Source: JBEKTY01 sp049515555 (lineage in GTDB: Bacteria; Planctomycetota; Planctomycetia; Pirellulales; Thermoguttaceae). From it: DNA of 45,470 nucleotides. The position numbers were made by a program, and so were the translations under genes. The stretch's first letter is position 1, and the number at the start of each line of letters is the position of its first letter. The stretch spans positions 1 to 45,470 of the forward strand of contig JBEKTY010000050.1 in assembly GCA_049515555.1 (NCBI GenBank), given 5' to 3'. Below, piece by piece: positions 27,771 to 38,600 of the stretch. The notes beneath the pieces were generated by a model. The model was not told the origin of the DNA. It did not search any database and worked only from the letters and a program-made list of their open reading frames with translations.

Positions 27771-30425
27771 ATGTTTTCAAGAAGCATCTGCCGGGCAAGC
27801 GCATTCGTGTGCCTGCTTCTCGGGGCAGCGTTTGCGCCGGCGGCCGCGCGCATCGATGCGACGACCCGCAACCATTCCGCCGGCAAGGAGACCGTTCTGA
27901 TCGCCGAGAACGGGGCGGCAAAGCTCCCGATCGTCGTTTCCGACAAGGCTACGGCCGAGATCAAGGCCCGTGCCGAGGAGCTGGCTGGCTACCTGGGTAA
28001 AATCACGGGCGCCAAGTACGAGGTGAAGACCGGCTCAGCCGGCCCAGGGATCCTCGTGGGGACGATCCAGGATTTTCCCACGCCGTCGGCCGCCGAGGGG
28101 CTCAAGATTTACAACTTCTACGACGGCAAGGAGGCCTTCGCCATCCGCACCGAGGGCGGGAGCGTCAAGCTTCTGGGCGCGACGGAGAAGGGGGTCGGGT
28201 ACGCCACGGCGCGCTTCCTCGATATTTTTGGTTGTCGCTGGTTTTTCGAAGGACCCGCTTGGGAGGTGGTGCCAAAGGCCTCGAAGCTAACCTTTAATAT
28301 CAACGAGACGGATCGGCCCGACGTCCTGTCGCGCTATTTCGGCTACCCGTTCGGCCAGCACTTTGAAAAGACGGATCCGGATTCCGGCGCCGCCATCGCG
28401 GACTGGTGGAGACGCAACCGGGTCGGGAAGTCGCTCAATACCACGGTCGGCCATTGTTCCAACGAGATCGCCAACCGGTTCGCGAAGGAGTTCGACGCCC
28501 ACCCGGAATACTGGGCTCTCCAGGGCGACGGCAAGCGCAAGCCCAACAACCCGGCTAATCGGTATGGCCAGCACTGCGTCAGCAACCCCGACGTGATCAA
28601 GATGGCGATCCAGTATGCCCGGGAGTTTTTTGACAAGAACCCCAACGCCGACATGGTCGGCGTCGGGCCGGACGACTGCGCCGGGTGGTGCACCTGCCCG
28701 AACTGCGCCAAGCTCGGAAATCCCGGCAACCTGGCGTTCTATCTGGCTAACCAGGTTGCCAAGGCGTTACAGCAAAGCCACCCGGGCAAGTACGTGGGCC
28801 TGTACGCCTACAACTGGCACTGCGATCCGCCCGATTTCCAGCTCGAGCCGAACGTCTATGTAGAGCTGACCACCGCGCTCCTGCTGAACACAAAGTACGG
28901 GTTCGACCGCCTGCTGGAACTGTGGCCGACCAAGTGCAAGACCTTCGGCTTGTATGACTACTGGGCGGTGTACGACTGGATCCGCGACGCCCTGCCGTCG
29001 GGCCGGACGGGCAACCTCCGCTATGTGGAGAAGGAGCTCCCGCGGTATATGAAGAGCGGCATCGTCTGCCTGAACGCGGAAGGCGGCAACAGTTGGGGCT
29101 CGCAGGGGCTGGGCTATTACCTGGCCTCCCGCATGCTGTGGAACTCCTCCGCGAACGTGGACGCGCTCGAGGCCGATTTCTACGACAAGGCCTTCGGGCC
29201 AGCCGCTGCGGCGATGAAAACCTATTACGAACGCATCGATCTGGGCAACAGCCCGCTGGTGGGGCCGACCTTTTACCGGCTCTGCCTCGACGATCTCGAT
29301 GCCGCCCTGAAGGCCGTCGCAGGGCGGCCGGACATCGAAGCGCGGATCGAATTGCTGCGGCAGTACAACGTGTACGTCTTTCTCTGGAACCAGCAAAACA
29401 GCGCCAAAGGCAAGGCCGGGCTCTCCGCCGCCGAGCAGAAGAAACCGATTCTTGAACTGCTCAACTGGACCTATCGGATCCGGAACGGTTACATGATCTT
29501 CTGGGATTTCTTCTGCGACCAGACCACCCAGCGCCTGGCCGACGAAAACCAGGAGCCTGCGTGGAAGTGGTACCAGATGCGTGTGGCCAACAAGGAGGAC
29601 CAGATCCCGTACCGCGTGCCGGGCGGCGAGCCCACGCGCGCCGAGACCGACGCGTGGTTCACCAGGATACGGAAGGTCTACGGGGAGCCGGTCAAGGTGA
29701 ACGACATCGCCTTCGGGAGGAAGCTGGTGGCGCCCACGGAAGGGCTCGCGCCTCCGGCCACCGTGGCCAGCAGCTTCAGCATCCAGGATTCCTATCTCGT
29801 GGCGATCGTCAGCCCCAAGGGGGATCCACTGCGTTTCACCGTGACCCACGGGACGATCTACAAGAACTTTCCGAACGGCAAGTACATCCTGGAGGACGGG
29901 AGTGGAAAGGAGATCGCGCGCGGCGAGGTTCCCTACGGCGAAACAAGACTATCGCTCAAGGTGCCTTCCCCCGGCGTGTATTACTTCCGCTACAATGATT
30001 TCTCCGCTGGATCGATTTTCGGCTGCGATGCGGGGGTGAAGGCCGCCTTCCTGCCGGAGAGAGGCAAGGGGTACGCCATCCAGAACAACTGGTACACGTG
30101 GTTCTATGTTCCCAAAGGCACCAGGGAAATCCAGTTCTACGCCCTTGGCGGCGGCGGGAATGTCCTGGGGATGGCGGATCCCGATGGGCATTGGCGCAGC
30201 CCCGAAGGGCCCGATCCTGCCGTCGCTCCGGGAGGGGCGGACCAATTCTTCAAGAACACCGGGGCCTTCCAATCGGTCCCCGTTCGGAAAGGCCAGGACG
30301 GCAAGATGTGGACCCTTCACTGCGCCCCGGGCCACCTCCATTTCTTCAACATCCCGACGATCCTGTCGCTGAGCCACGACGCCCTGATTGTGCCCGAGGA
30401 GGTGGCCAAGAACGACGGGTTATGA
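27771..30425 (+). CDS. DUF4838-type glycosidase with C-terminal module
   Basis: 884 residues from the ATG after GGGGAGGAATAAGCGA. A signal peptide (about 1-26) ends AFAPAAAR. Residues about 50-170 form the small N-terminal domain (IKARAEELAGYLGKITGAKY, GSVKLLGATEKGVGYATARF). The barrel carries the Cys-rich loop DDCAGWCTCPNCAKL that is usual in DUF4838 proteins, then YVGLYAYNWHCDPPDF, FGLYDYWAVYDWIRD and GIVCLNAEGGNSWGSQGLGY. The C-terminal part (from about 690) is beta-rich (SFSIQDSYLVAIVSPKGDP, NWYTWFYVPKGTREIQFYAL) and ends FFNIPTILSLSHDALIVPEE. The orphan tail at 20563-20703 derives from a close relative of this gene. Confidence 0.8.
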   Translation: MFSRSICRASAFVCLLLGAAFAPAAARIDATTRNHSAGKETVLIAENGAAKLPIVVSDKATAEIKARAEELAGYLGKITGAKYEVKTGSAGPGILVGTIQDFPTPSAAEGLKIYNFYDGKEAFAIRTEGGSVKLLGATEKGVGYATARFLDIFGCRWFFEGPAWEVVPKASKLTFNINETDRPDVLSRYFGYPFGQHFEKTDPDSGAAIADWWRRNRVGKSLNTTVGHCSNEIANRFAKEFDAHPEYWALQGDGKRKPNNPANRYGQHCVSNPDVIKMAIQYAREFFDKNPNADMVGVGPDDCAGWCTCPNCAKLGNPGNLAFYLANQVAKALQQSHPGKYVGLYAYNWHCDPPDFQLEPNVYVELTTALLLNTKYGFDRLLELWPTKCKTFGLYDYWAVYDWIRDALPSGRTGNLRYVEKELPRYMKSGIVCLNAEGGNSWGSQGLGYYLASRMLWNSSANVDALEADFYDKAFGPAAAAMKTYYERIDLGNSPLVGPTFYRLCLDDLDAALKAVAGRPDIEARIELLRQYNVYVFLWNQQNSAKGKAGLSAAEQKKPILELLNWTYRIRNGYMIFWDFFCDQTTQRLADENQEPAWKWYQMRVANKEDQIPYRVPGGEPTRAETDAWFTRIRKVYGEPVKVNDIAFGRKLVAPTEGLAPPATVASSFSIQDSYLVAIVSPKGDPLRFTVTHGTIYKNFPNGKYILEDGSGKEIARGEVPYGETRLSLKVPSPGVYYFRYNDFSAGSIFGCDAGVKAAFLPERGKGYAIQNNWYTWFYVPKGTREIQFYALGGGGNVLGMADPDGHWRSPEGPDPAVAPGGADQFFKNTGAFQSVPVRKGQDGKMWTLHCAPGHLHFFNIPTILSLSHDALIVPEEVAKNDGL

Positions 30426-30571
30426 TTGTCTCTGCTGCAACGGCCCAGCCGTTTGCACACGGGGGACAGCAGGCCAAGGCGGCCCGTAAACGGATAATAA
30501 GAGCAACGCGGGGCGTCGCACCGCCGAAGCCGTTGCGAAAGCGGGCGGCGCAGAAGGACGGGCTCAAGTGA
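30422..30571 (+). CDS. Small basic ORF overlapping upstream stop
   Basis: 49 codons starting at an ATG that overlaps the TGA of the previous gene (ATGA), a layout that allows translational coupling. The product is rich in Lys and Arg (QQAKAARKRIIRATRGV, KPLRKRAAQKDGLK) with no recognised family. It lies in the otherwise empty 173-bp gap before the transglutaminase-like gene. It may be chance coding; I list it because of the overlap and because the frame is open to just before the next ribosome binding site. Confidence 0.25.
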   Translation: MIVSAATAQPFAHGGQQAKAARKRIIRATRGVAPPKPLRKRAAQKDGLK

Positions 30572-30598
30572 AAAAAACTCAGGAGACAGGAGATTACC

Positions 30599-31858
30599 AT
30601 GCAAAGTGTTCTTAGTTTGTTGAAGCCGGCTTGGTGCTGGCCGTTGCGTGCAAGCGCCTGGCCACTGGTCCTGCTCGTGGTGTGGCACGCAGTGTCCCTT
30701 GCCCGGGCCGAACCGGTCGGCAAAGGCCCTTGGCCGCTGGCCAAGATGGAGGCGGGGCCCAAGGTCGAAATCCTGGCCTACGACAACGGCGACGTCTCAC
30801 CGTGGATGGAGTTCTTCACCTTCGATTCTCCAAAGCATCCGAAGATCGTCCAATTCCGCACCGAGTACAAATTGGACGAGGTAATCAAAGACGCGAAGAC
30901 CGACATCCAGCGTGCCGCGCTGCTGGAGAAGTGGGTGGCCGGGAATCTGAAGTTCGGCACGCCCGCCCCCGACGTGTTCAACGATTGGAGCGCGGTCGCG
31001 CTCTTGGGCCGGGTCAAGAAAGGCCAGGTGGTCTGGTGCGGCCAGGCGGCGATGATCTTTCAACAGGCCTGCCTGGCCATGGGCATGCCGTCGCGGTTCA
31101 TCGAGCTGGGGCTTGCGGACAGGCCCGCCTGCCATTTCACCACCGAAGTCTTCCTCCGCGAGCAGGGCAAATGGGCCGTGTTTGATGCCACGCCCTTGAA
31201 GGACTACGAGGTGTACTACACGGTGGACGGCATGCCGCAGAGCGCGCTGGAAATGCACCGCCACGTCGTCGACGGCACGATGGACAAGGTCGTCGAGGTC
31301 CACCCGGACCGGTCGCACAAGGTCTTGAAAAAGGAAAGTCCGGCCTGGGCGTTCTATTACGTGCGCTGGCTGACGCGGTGCGACGTCGTGACCAACACGC
31401 CCAAGTACATCGACCTGGAGCACGTCTTCGACAAGCGGTGGCACACGGTCGAATGGACCGACGAGAAGATGGTCCCCTGGGAAAAGCAAAAATACTCGGC
31501 CTGGTATCTGCGCAACGAACGCCTGGCGGCATGGAACATCTCCGACCCGGCCGTGGTCGATTGGAAGCCGACCGACCGGGTCAAGATCGTGCTCTGCCCG
31601 GGCGAAGAGAAATGGATCTTCGCGCAACTCTGGAACGGCGATGCGGAGTTCGACCACTACCAGTTCCGCCTCAATTCGGGCGGCTGGGAAGAAGTGCCCA
31701 AGACGAATACGCGAGACTTTACGGGCAGGCTCCACGGTTGGGGCCTGGACCGCTTTTCGGTAGAAGGGAAACCGGGCGTATACGGCGTCACGGTGCGCGT
31801 TGTCCGCCACGACGACTCGACCGGGCCGGAAAGCTCCGTGAAGTTCCGCGTGAAGTAG
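30599..31858 (+). CDS. Secreted transglutaminase-like protein
   Basis: 419 residues with a signal segment (WPLVLLVVWHAVSLARAE). The middle carries the papain-like triad of transglutaminase-core proteins: Cys147 in VVWCGQAAMIFQQACLAMGM, His179 in ACHFTTEVFL and Asp196 in AVFDATPLKDYE. The spacing and the AMGMPSRF strand after the Cys helix are typical. Residues about 330-419 form a beta-rich domain ending SSVKFRVK. Such bacterial proteins are usually proteases or peptide/ester-cleaving enzymes, or inactive binders, rather than true crosslinkers. Its role next to polysaccharide enzymes is unclear. A second copy's 3' end survives at 43311-43481. Two ribosome-binding-like repeats (CAGGAGACAGGAGATT) precede the ATG. 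Confidence 0.8.
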   Translation: MQSVLSLLKPAWCWPLRASAWPLVLLVVWHAVSLARAEPVGKGPWPLAKMEAGPKVEILAYDNGDVSPWMEFFTFDSPKHPKIVQFRTEYKLDEVIKDAKTDIQRAALLEKWVAGNLKFGTPAPDVFNDWSAVALLGRVKKGQVVWCGQAAMIFQQACLAMGMPSRFIELGLADRPACHFTTEVFLREQGKWAVFDATPLKDYEVYYTVDGMPQSALEMHRHVVDGTMDKVVEVHPDRSHKVLKKESPAWAFYYVRWLTRCDVVTNTPKYIDLEHVFDKRWHTVEWTDEKMVPWEKQKYSAWYLRNERLAAWNISDPAVVDWKPTDRVKIVLCPGEEKWIFAQLWNGDAEFDHYQFRLNSGGWEEVPKTNTRDFTGRLHGWGLDRFSVEGKPGVYGVTVRVVRHDDSTGPESSVKFRVK

Positions 31859-31906
31859 GGATCCCATGAAAGACACTTGCGACGATGGCCGAGCAGGAGA
31901 ATCGCC

Positions 31907-33522
31907 ATGCTACACGTAACAGCCATACTTGCGGCCATGACGGGGATGGTTGCAGGAGACTCCCCAGCGGAAAAAGCGGCGGCGGACGATGCCGTGGTGG
32001 TGCTTCCCAGCGGCATTGCTGAGATCGATGTCGAGAAGCGGCCTTACGCAAGCTACGTGGCCGAGTGTCTCGATTTGCTGATGAGCCACGGCACCGACCG
32101 GTATGGCCGGATGCACAAGCCGCTGCTGGTGACGATCCTCGACGTTCGGTCGCGCGCCTGCCCGGAGTCACCCCCAGAGCAGTCGGCACCTTGGAGAGGC
32201 CAGTGGCGGAAGTGCTTTTGGAAACCGCGTGGCTCGGACCTGCTGGTCGACCAGTCCACGGTAGAAGTCTTCTATCTCCTGGCGAAACTCCGTGGGCAAG
32301 CCAGGTACGCCCAGTTTGCCGACCGTTATCAGCGTGCCGCCCTCGAACTGACCGACGAAAAGGGGTTTTCTGGTGGGGTTGGCACCGTTTCTACGACGTG
32401 TTCGACGACGTTCCGAGCGGGTCTCACGGCAACTATCACGAAATCCATGTCAATTTGCCCCGCTGGAATCTCCTGTGGCAGATCGACCGGCCGGCCACCC
32501 AGCGGGAGCTGGAGGCGATCTGGCAGTGGCATATCATCGACAAGAACACGGGCGAACACAACCGGCACGGCGACGGACAACGTGGTTGTGATTTCGCCAT
32601 GAGCGGAGGCGAGTTCATTTATGCTTTGGCGTTTCTCTCCCAGAAGACTGGCCAGCCCCTCTGGCGCCAGCGTGCGGAGTTGGTGGCCGACTACCATTGG
32701 CGGACCCGCAATCCGGCGACTGGACTGGTTCCCAGCCAGCCGAACGTCGGCATCACGCAATTCGACGGCTCGCATTTCGACACGTCGATTTCGGGGCTGC
32801 TCTGTTACTACCTGCTCAAGACGTACGAGCTGACGGGAGTGGAGAAGTTCCGCGATCAGGCCCTAACCTACCTGCGGGCCTACGCGAAGCATGGATATGA
32901 CTCGGCCAGTGGTCGCTTCTGGGGTTCGCTCCGCCTGGACGGCACGCCGGAGCCCGGGCCACGGACGGTAGGCGACTACTCGCAATACGAACCGCGCGGG
33001 CTGATCGACCTGTGGCAGCCTTACCAGCTTGGTTATGAGCACCCGCTGGCAACGGCCCAGTGTTACGCTTATGCGTATGAACTGACCGGGGATGCAGGTA
33101 TGCTCGCCGCGGCTCAGAAATGGGCGGACTGCATCCGGCGTACGCCACCTTCACGAGGCTGCCAGGAGAAGCAGGCTTGGTACGCGGACTACGCGCGCCG
33201 CTTTGCCCCGCATGGCACGTTTGCCGATCTCTACGGCCGGACCATTTCGTTGTTCGTTCATCTCTACGCGCTGACCGGCCAGCAGGCTTACCTCGACGAC
33301 GCCCGGCGCACGGCGCGCGAGGCTGTAGCCAAACTCTACTATCAGGGGCTGTTCCGGGGACACCCGGCCAAGCCCTATTATTCGTCGGTTGACGGAGTCG
33401 GGTTTCTGCTCTATGGGCTCGTGCAGCTTGACCTGGTATTGAAGCAGCCCAAGACAGTCGTCGGGGCCAAGGCCATTCCGCTGGGAACCGGGAAAGATAC
33501 TATTGGCTTTGACAACTGGTAG
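31907..33522 (+). pseudogene. Alpha/alpha-barrel glycosidase-like gene with frameshift
   Basis: Two frames must be joined to give one protein of about 538 residues. The first part starts at ATG 31907 after AGGAGAATCGCC, has a weak signal segment (LHVTAILAAMTGMVAGDSP) and runs to ALELTDEKG. The second part continues one frame over as VFWWGWHRFYDVFDD, then MSGGEFIYALAFLSQKTGQP, GLLCYYLLKTYELTGVEKFR and GRTISLFVHLYALTGQQAYL, ending FDNW. The switch lies in or near the GGGGTTTT run at 32362-32369, a likely one-base loss. The helix-rich repeats suggest an (alpha/alpha) barrel enzyme; I cannot name the family. A sequencing or assembly error in the homopolymer is possible, in which case the gene is intact. 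Confidence 0.7.
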
Positions 33523-33575
33523 GTCCACCAAGCAGAACTCTTCCAGCATTGTTCCCTCACGATGGAGTCCTCCTC

Positions 33576-35555
33576 ATGATGCATGCAATAACGCAACGAC
33601 ATTGGCTGGCTGCCCTTGCGATCGGCCTGGCAACGGCGCTGGTTGCCGTGGACGCTGCCGCCGCGCAGGTCATCACGCTGGATATTGCAAAACCCGGTCC
33701 GGCCGTTTCGCCGCTGCTTTTCGGCCATAACCTGGAGTTCACGCGTCGCGCCGTCTGGCGGGGGCTCAGTGCCGAAATGGCGGCCAATCGCAAGTTTGCC
33801 GGCGAGGCCAAGGCGGACGGACTGTCGCCCCGTTGGTATGGGATTGTCGATGGAGGGAGCGTGGCCATCGACAAGCAAGTCGCCCTGGCAGGCAGCCGGT
33901 CGATCCGCATCGAGGTCGCGACGGCCGGAAAACCGGCCGGCATCGGCCAGATAGGGGAAGGCATCGCCCTTCAACAAGGGACGGCTTATAAGTTCCGCGT
34001 CTGGCTTCGGGCTGAAAAGGACCTGCCGGCCGCCGTGCGATTCACCGACGAATCGCGCGCGAAAACCTACCATCAACAATCGCTGCCGGCTAAGCGCGGT
34101 GTCTGGGCATGCTGTCAGGGGACCTTCACCGCTCCCGTTGCCGATCGCAAAGTGCGGCTGGAGATCACGGCCGATTCACTCGGCGTGTTTTGGATCGGCG
34201 CGGTGTCGGTCCAGCCGGCCGACACGTTCCACGGCATGCGCCGGGACGTCGTCGCGTTGCTCAAGCAGTTGGGGGTGGGCGTGCTGCGTTATCCGGGCGG
34301 ATGCTTCGCGGAGGACTACCGGTGGCAGGAGGGCCTTCTGCCGGTCGACGAGCGTCCGCCGGTCGGCAAGATTTCGCACCTGCGCGATTCCGACGGCTAC
34401 GATTTCCAGGAGATCAACACCGACGATTACCTGGCGCTGTGCCGCGAGATCGGCGCCCAGCCGGCGATCACCGTTCGCCTGGGCGAGGGCACGCCGGAAA
34501 AGGCGGCAGCTTGGGTGGAGTACTGCAACGGTGCGGCCGGCACACGCAGGGGCAAACTTCGCGCCAAGCGCGGGCAGCCCGAGCCGTATGCGGTGAAATA
34601 CTGGTTTCTCGGCAACGAAATCAAAGAGAACGGCAAGGGCGAGAGCAAGAATGTCGAGGTGTACGTGCGGCTGGCCGGGGAGTTTGCCGCGGCCATGAAG
34701 AAGGCCGATCCGACGATCGCGTTGATCGGCAGCGGCGCCTACTACTTCGAAAGCGACGCCGCACAATGGGACAGGCCGGCCCTTGCGAAGATCGGCTGGC
34801 ATTTTGCCCAGTACTCGGTGCATCAGTACGTGCCGGCGGCCGGCGGCGATGACGAGCTGACGCGTGTCGCCATCTCGCCAACGGCCAGATGGCGGCGCAT
34901 CCCGGAAAAAGTCTCACCTGGCTGGATGCGGATTGACCCCATACTGCCGCGGTTGCAGGACTTGCGGCGGTTTCTTGATCAGCACGCCCCGACCGGCGCC
35001 CGGATCGGCATCGCCTTCGACGAATGGAACGTGTGGGACGCCTGGTCGCGAACTCCCGGCGCGGCGGAAGCCCTCTTCGCCGCTTCGATGCTCAACATGC
35101 TCTGCCGCGAGGCGCAACCGCTGGGCATCGACATGGCGTGCTACTTCCAGCCGGTCAACGAGGGGGCGATCCGGGTCGATGCGTTTTCGTCGCGTCTTAC
35201 TCCGGTCGGCCAGGGGTTTTCGCTGCTGAAGGTCCATAAGAACAACCGCCTCTTGAAGCAGGCAAAATCGGACGCCGACTGCGAGGTGGACGCCTGTGCC
35301 TCGCTCGGCCACGATGGCAGCATTTACGTGACACTGGCCAATCGCGGCACGGCGGGCGAGCGTGAGATTAATATCGTCCTGGCCGGAAGCGTTCCGCCGG
35401 GCGCCAAGGCTGCGGCGCGTTTGCTGGTCGCCCATGAATTCAAGCCCGATTCGCCCTGCGACGAGCAAGTGCGGCAACTCAAGCTGGCCGACGGCAAGGT
35501 TTCCCTCGTGTTGCCAAGGTATTCTGTCGCCCAGGTCAGCATCAGCCCGCCGTAG
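33576..35555 (+). CDS. Alpha-L-arabinofuranosidase, GH51-like
   Basis: 659 residues with a signal peptide (WLAALAIGLATALVAVDAAAAQ). The N-terminal part has the GH51 beta elements and a carbohydrate-binding-like insert (about 75-215: SRSIRIEVATAGKPAG, FWIGAVSVQPADTFHG). The barrel follows: VGVLRYPGGCFAEDYRW, the acid/base Glu348 in YWFLGNEIKENG and the nucleophile Glu483 in AFDEWNVWDAW, all at the expected places for clan GH-A arabinofuranosidases. A C-terminal beta-sandwich closes the protein. GH51 enzymes remove terminal alpha-L-arabinofuranosyl groups from arabinan, arabinoxylan or arabinogalactan. It is the clearest enzyme assignment in the window and the best clue to the substrate. ATG 33576 is followed at once by a second ATG. 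Confidence 0.88.
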   Translation: MMHAITQRHWLAALAIGLATALVAVDAAAAQVITLDIAKPGPAVSPLLFGHNLEFTRRAVWRGLSAEMAANRKFAGEAKADGLSPRWYGIVDGGSVAIDKQVALAGSRSIRIEVATAGKPAGIGQIGEGIALQQGTAYKFRVWLRAEKDLPAAVRFTDESRAKTYHQQSLPAKRGVWACCQGTFTAPVADRKVRLEITADSLGVFWIGAVSVQPADTFHGMRRDVVALLKQLGVGVLRYPGGCFAEDYRWQEGLLPVDERPPVGKISHLRDSDGYDFQEINTDDYLALCREIGAQPAITVRLGEGTPEKAAAWVEYCNGAAGTRRGKLRAKRGQPEPYAVKYWFLGNEIKENGKGESKNVEVYVRLAGEFAAAMKKADPTIALIGSGAYYFESDAAQWDRPALAKIGWHFAQYSVHQYVPAAGGDDELTRVAISPTARWRRIPEKVSPGWMRIDPILPRLQDLRRFLDQHAPTGARIGIAFDEWNVWDAWSRTPGAAEALFAASMLNMLCREAQPLGIDMACYFQPVNEGAIRVDAFSSRLTPVGQGFSLLKVHKNNRLLKQAKSDADCEVDACASLGHDGSIYVTLANRGTAGEREINIVLAGSVPPGAKAAARLLVAHEFKPDSPCDEQVRQLKLADGKVSLVLPRYSVAQVSISPP

Positions 35556-35612
35556 CCGTGGGACAAGAACTGCCAACTGAAAACACAACATGCCAAGTAC
35601 TGGAGATCCACC

Positions 35613-38600
35613 ATGATCGTGTCACGATTCGGCACACCCCTCCTGCTTTCGATCGCTATTTTTGTTTCAGCGGCATCTGCCGCGCCACCTTCATTTCGCG
35701 AGACGGCATCGCCCGAGGGGTGGACGATCGTCAAGGGGCAGGCCGAGGCGGGTCTCCGGTCGCAGGGAGGAAAGCCGCTGGAGATCCGCACCACGGCGCC
35801 GTTGGCTTTGCCCGTCGAAGCATTGCTTCGTTTCCGCGCCGCGGCGGGCGACACGATCACGGTCCAAGCCGTCGAGGAGGACGCGAGTGCGGCGCCCCTC
35901 CTGGAATGCGGATTTGCCATGCAGACCGGCAATCAGGCCGCGGTCACCGCGAAATCGTCGGGATCGCCCATGGCGACCGTCGGAAAGTCCGCACGCCGCT
36001 GGGATTACCGGGACTCGAAAGTGGGCTGGCTCAACTACGCCTGGTGGTTCCCGCAGGTGAAAAACATCTGGAACGAGCGGGATTTCAAGGAGATCGGCGA
36101 GGCCAGTGCGAGGATGACGCCGCTGGCGGAGAAGGTCTTCACGTTGCGCATGACGGTCACGGCGGACACCCGCCAGATCTGGCTGGATGACCGGCTGGTG
36201 GCAGAGGACCGCGTCGCCAATTCGAAGCCAGTCATGCTGGACATCCAGGTCACCAAGACGGCGAAGGTGATCTCGGCCGATTTCTCCGCTCCGGCGGAGA
36301 ACGGCCCCTTCCTGCCGCTGGTGCTCGAATCCTACAGCCATCTGAAGATCGTGCAGGACTCGAAGGCGGAGTGCGCCGCCGGCAAGATGAATTCGGTCCC
36401 CATGCGCGTGCCCAAGACCGCATACCCGGATATCAACCTGGGCGACTCCCTTGACCGCTATCGGCTGACCAGCGGAAGCGGGCCGGACGCGGGTTACGTC
36501 AGCGCCACGTGCGCGTGGCCGGATGCGTTCCTGATTGATCCGGCGATGCTGACGTTCCGCGTGCCGTATCGGAATTATCAGAACCTCTGGCTGCTGGCGT
36601 GGGTGGACGAGCGGCCCAGCAGCGTCGCCAAGGGGACGCTCCGGTTCTACCATGAAACCGCCGGATATCCGGCGATGACGGATTTTGAGATCTCTCCCGA
36701 TGCGATCCAGAAGGGGCTGGTGACCAAACTGGCTCAGAAAACGGCCAACGGGAAGCAACTCTATCTGGTCAAGGTCCCGGTGAACACCGAGGGCCTGTAC
36801 GGGATGCGCGACCGGGCCGACCAGTACCTTGAATTTGACCTGTCCAAGCCGGTCATGCTGGCGCGCAGTTATCCGGACCCGATCTTCTACGGCTATTTCC
36901 CCGCCGGACTGCCCAGCTCGATCCACGTCGTCGGCATCACGATGGAGGAGGCGCCTTTCGGACTGGAGGTTCAGTCCAAGCCGGGCCATTTCATTTTCGA
37001 AAGGCCCGAGAAACCGACGATCACCGTCGCCGTCACCAACACGACCGGGAAGGCGCTCGTCGCCAACGTCAGCGGAGAAACGGTCAGCTACGACGGGAGC
37101 GGAAAATGCGGCGCCAAACGCCGCGTCTCGATCGAACCGGGCAAGTCCGGCGATGCGGTCTTGACGTTCGACCTGGAGAAGTTCGGCTGGCATGCGATGA
37201 AGGTCACGGTCGAAGCCGGCGGCGCGACGCGGTCGGCCGCGCTGAGTCTGGTGCTGCTGCCGCGGGACACTTGCACGCACGGCGATGCGCTCAACGAAGG
37301 CCGCTTCGGCATGTGGTCCCTGGACGGCCATTACACGTCGCACTATTCCACGATCGAGAAAGGCGTAATCCGCGAAGCGCCGGGAAATGCCCGATACATG
37401 GAGGCGTATCGCCGGCTCGGACTGCGCCAATTCAGTTGCTTCCACTCCATCGGACGGAATTTCGCCGGTTGGAACCGTGGGCAGATTCCGGACGCGGAGG
37501 CGCAGAAGAAAATGCTCGAGCCGGAATTGGCGGGCGTCCTGAAGGCGGTCAAGTGCCATGACGTGCCGTATTATTTCTACGGCGGCGAGTGGGGAGTTGG
37601 CACCGAAGCGGCCGAGTATGGGCCCTATCCGCTGTATACCGGCGACGGAGACCGCCCGCTGGATCCGGCAGTCCGCTGGACCGCCGAGAGGCAGGTGCAG
37701 ATCTTCACGGCGATCGGCAAGATGATGCGCGAGAAATGCCCGCAGGCCAGACTGTCTCTCCAATGGGGCGCGGTGGCCGCCAGCGTGGCGCACCTCCGCT
37801 GCGACATCAGCAAGGACGTCGTGGACGGCTTCGGGATGGACTGCCCCCTGTTCGAGCTGCTGCCCGAGGCCTCGAACGTTGTCGGCTCCATGAACATGAC
37901 CTGGATGCTCCGCGCCGACGCGAAGCGTCTCGGCTGGCGGCGGCTGCCGATCGCCTGGTGCGAAGGGCCGTTCTTCCCAACCTGCCCGGCGGCGCTCACG
38001 CAACGCGAGCAGATGGATTATCAGGTCCGCAGCATGCTGCTCGCACTGGCGTACGGCTTTGACACGTTAATCTCAGGCATCGTGCCGCAGGACGCCGGAA
38101 ACTATTACGGCGCCGAGCATTATGGCGCGGGGATCATCGAGCGCTATCCGCTGGAGAACCCCAAGCCGGCGGTCGCCGCCGTCGCGACGATGACGCAGAT
38201 GCTCTGCGGCACGGACCCGGTCGGAGGTGTGGATACCGGCTGCCCCACGACGTACTGCCTGGAGTTCGAGCGGGCGAAGGACCACGCGAAGATCTACGCG
38301 CTGTGGCGGATTCGCGGAAAGGTGGACGCCCGAATCAAGGTGCGCGGTTCGCCGGCGACCGTCACCGACGCGATGGGGAACGCCGCCAAGCTGGACGTCA
38401 AGGCCGGCGGCGTCCGGGTTTCGCTTTCGCCGACGCCCGTCTGGCTCGCCGGCGTCGAGAAGATCGAAGGGTTCGAGTTCGGGGCTCCGTCCTACGACTC
38501 CGCCCCGGCCAAAGTCACCCGGCCGCTGGCCGAAATGAGTGCCGACAACTGGACGTATGACGGCTCCGCGGACAACGCCTTTGCCTGCCACCATTTCGCC

